The notes beneath the pieces were generated by a model, which did no database searches, was not told the origin of the DNA, and saw nothing but the letters and a program-made list of their open reading frames with translations. Source: Dehalococcoidales bacterium (GTDB taxonomy: Bacteria > Chloroflexota > Dehalococcoidia > Dehalococcoidales > CSSed11-197). Taken from it: 7,113 nt of DNA. The stretch lies in the NCBI GenBank assembly GCA_028705415.1, contig JAQWDO010000044.1:1-7113 (forward strand), given 5' to 3'. The position numbers and the translations under genes are program-made. Of the stretch, positions 6,077 through 7,113 are shown piece by piece (the first letter of the stretch is position 1; the number at the start of each line of letters is the position of its first letter).

Positions 6077-7113
6077 GCCCTTTCCGGTATTGAAATATTC
6101 AAACTGCTGCCAAAAACCAACTGCGGGGACTGCGGCGTACCAACTTGCCTGGCGTTTGCCATGAGTATAGCCGCAGGAAAAACAGAACTTGAAAAGTGCC
6201 CACACCTAACCGATGAAGCCCGAACAAAGCTGGAAGAAGCTTCAACACCGCCAATAAAGCCTGTCATTATCGGCAACGGTGAACGTATGGTTAAAATTGG
6301 TGGGGAAACGGTAATGTTCAGGCATGAAAAGCGTTTTGAAAATCCACCTCCAATAGCCCTGAGAGTTAGCGATCTGCTGGATGAAACACGGATACGGCAT
6401 AATTTCGAGCGATTTGGCTCCCTTCGTTACGAGCGGGCAGGCAACCAGCTTAAAGCCGAAATGCTGATCTTGAAATTTGATTCAGGTGAAGCAAAAAGAT
6501 ATCTCTGCCTTATTAAAAGTGCACTCGATAACACAGATGCCGCTATTGCCCTTGAGTGTTTTGAACCATCAGTTCTGGAACAGGCCTTGCAGTTATGCGC
6601 ATCCAACCGGCCTTTGATATACGCCGCTACCAGAGATAATGTGGATACAATGCTTGGTTTTGCCAGAAAATACAACTGTCCGCTGGCCATAAAAGCAAGT
6701 GATCTGGAAGAACTGGCAGAATTATCTGAACATATAACCGCCTCCGGTTTCAAGGATCTGGTACTGGATTCCGGTGCCCGAACAATCAGACAGGCCTTTA
6801 AAGATCAGATAGCTATTCGACGTTCCGCCCTGGATGATAAATTCCGCCCGCTTGGCTTTCCTTCAATTGTATTTCCCGGTGAAATGGCAGAAGATCCGCT
6901 CAAGGAAACGCTTTATGCCTCAATTCTGATTGCAAAATATGCAGGTATTGTGGTGCTGAGCGCTTTACAGGGAGAAACCCTCTTTCCTCTTCTCCTGGAG
7001 AGAAACAGCATATTTACCGATCCCCAGCGGCCACTGGCAACCAAAGAAGGAATCTACGAAATAGGCGGGCCCGGCAAAAATTCACCGGTACTGATAACCA
7101 GTAATTTTTCCCT
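6074..7113 (+). CDS. acsC: Corrinoid iron-sulfur protein large (gamma) subunit, 3' end cut by window
   Basis: Large subunit of CoFeSP, carrying a 4Fe-4S cluster and the cobamide that accepts the methyl group. The visible 346 codons plus two bases are open to the window edge. The N-terminal cluster domain has Cys17, Cys20, Cys25 and Cys42, spacing CX2CX4CX16C, as in the family. A short linker (about 52-65) leads to the TIM-barrel domain: GGETVMFRHEKRFENPPPIA (76-95), LYASILIAKYAGIVVLSAL (280-298), then the hinge YEIGGPGKNSPVLITSNF (328-345). This hinge normally opens the C-terminal cobamide-binding domain. About 100 further residues are expected (full length near 440-450), so the B12-binding part is missing only because the window ends. 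Translation follows acsD by 29 bases. The RACo-like protein upstream is the presumed reactivator of this subunit. No frameshift or internal stop was found by direct translation. Confidence 0.95.
   Translation, partial: MALSGIEIFKLLPKTNCGDCGVPTCLAFAMSIAAGKTELEKCPHLTDEARTKLEEASTPPIKPVIIGNGERMVKIGGETVMFRHEKRFENPPPIALRVSDLLDETRIRHNFERFGSLRYERAGNQLKAEMLILKFDSGEAKRYLCLIKSALDNTDAAIALECFEPSVLEQALQLCASNRPLIYAATRDNVDTMLGFARKYNCPLAIKASDLEELAELSEHITASGFKDLVLDSGARTIRQAFKDQIAIRRSALDDKFRPLGFPSIVFPGEMAEDPLKETLYASILIAKYAGIVVLSALQGETLFPLLLERNSIFTDPQRPLATKEGIYEIGGPGKNSPVLITSNFS

Overview
The window holds five genes, all on the + strand, with gaps of 24, 42, 51 and 29 bases. They form a Wood-Ljungdahl (reductive acetyl-CoA) operon: formate--tetrahydrofolate ligase (fhs, 423-2189), a RACo-type reductive activator of corrinoid proteins (2214-4106), the bifunctional methylene-THF dehydrogenase/cyclohydrolase (folD, 4149-5048), the small subunit of the corrinoid iron-sulfur protein (acsD, 5100-6044) and its large subunit (acsC, from 6074, cut by the window edge after 346 codons).

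How they fit together: Fhs loads formate onto tetrahydrofolate using ATP, and FolD converts formyl-THF through methenyl-THF to methylene-THF. After reduction to methyl-THF (enzyme not in this window), the methyl group passes to the cobamide cofactor of the AcsC/AcsD protein, which hands it to acetyl-CoA synthase. The cobalt must be Co(I) to accept the methyl group. The ferredoxin/ATPase protein between fhs and folD is the likely repair enzyme that returns oxidised Co(II) to Co(I). The missing partners (MetF, methyltransferase AcsE, acetyl-CoA synthase AcsB, CO dehydrogenase, formate dehydrogenase) are not visible. Some may lie downstream, since acsC runs off the edge.

Organism: a strictly anaerobic bacterium using the pathway for CO2 fixation, acetogenesis or, in reverse, acetate oxidation. 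The bacterial AcsC/AcsD pair, the THF-dependent Fhs and FolD, and the strong AGGAGG-type ribosome binding sites argue against an archaeon. The fhs subtype resembles, from memory, those of Desulfobacterota and some other anaerobes and the eukaryotic C1-THF synthase domain, more than the classical Moorella type. I cannot assign a phylum: Desulfobacterota, Chloroflexota (Dehalococcoidia) and syntrophic Firmicutes all remain possible.

Bases 1-422 contain no convincing gene. They hold several inverted repeats, including mutually exclusive pairings, and a weak promoter candidate just upstream of fhs. This leader is the least explained part of the window. The coding part is a known pathway in an intact arrangement, and I found no evidence of an undescribed system in it. 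No mobile element, CRISPR array, tRNA or rRNA was seen.
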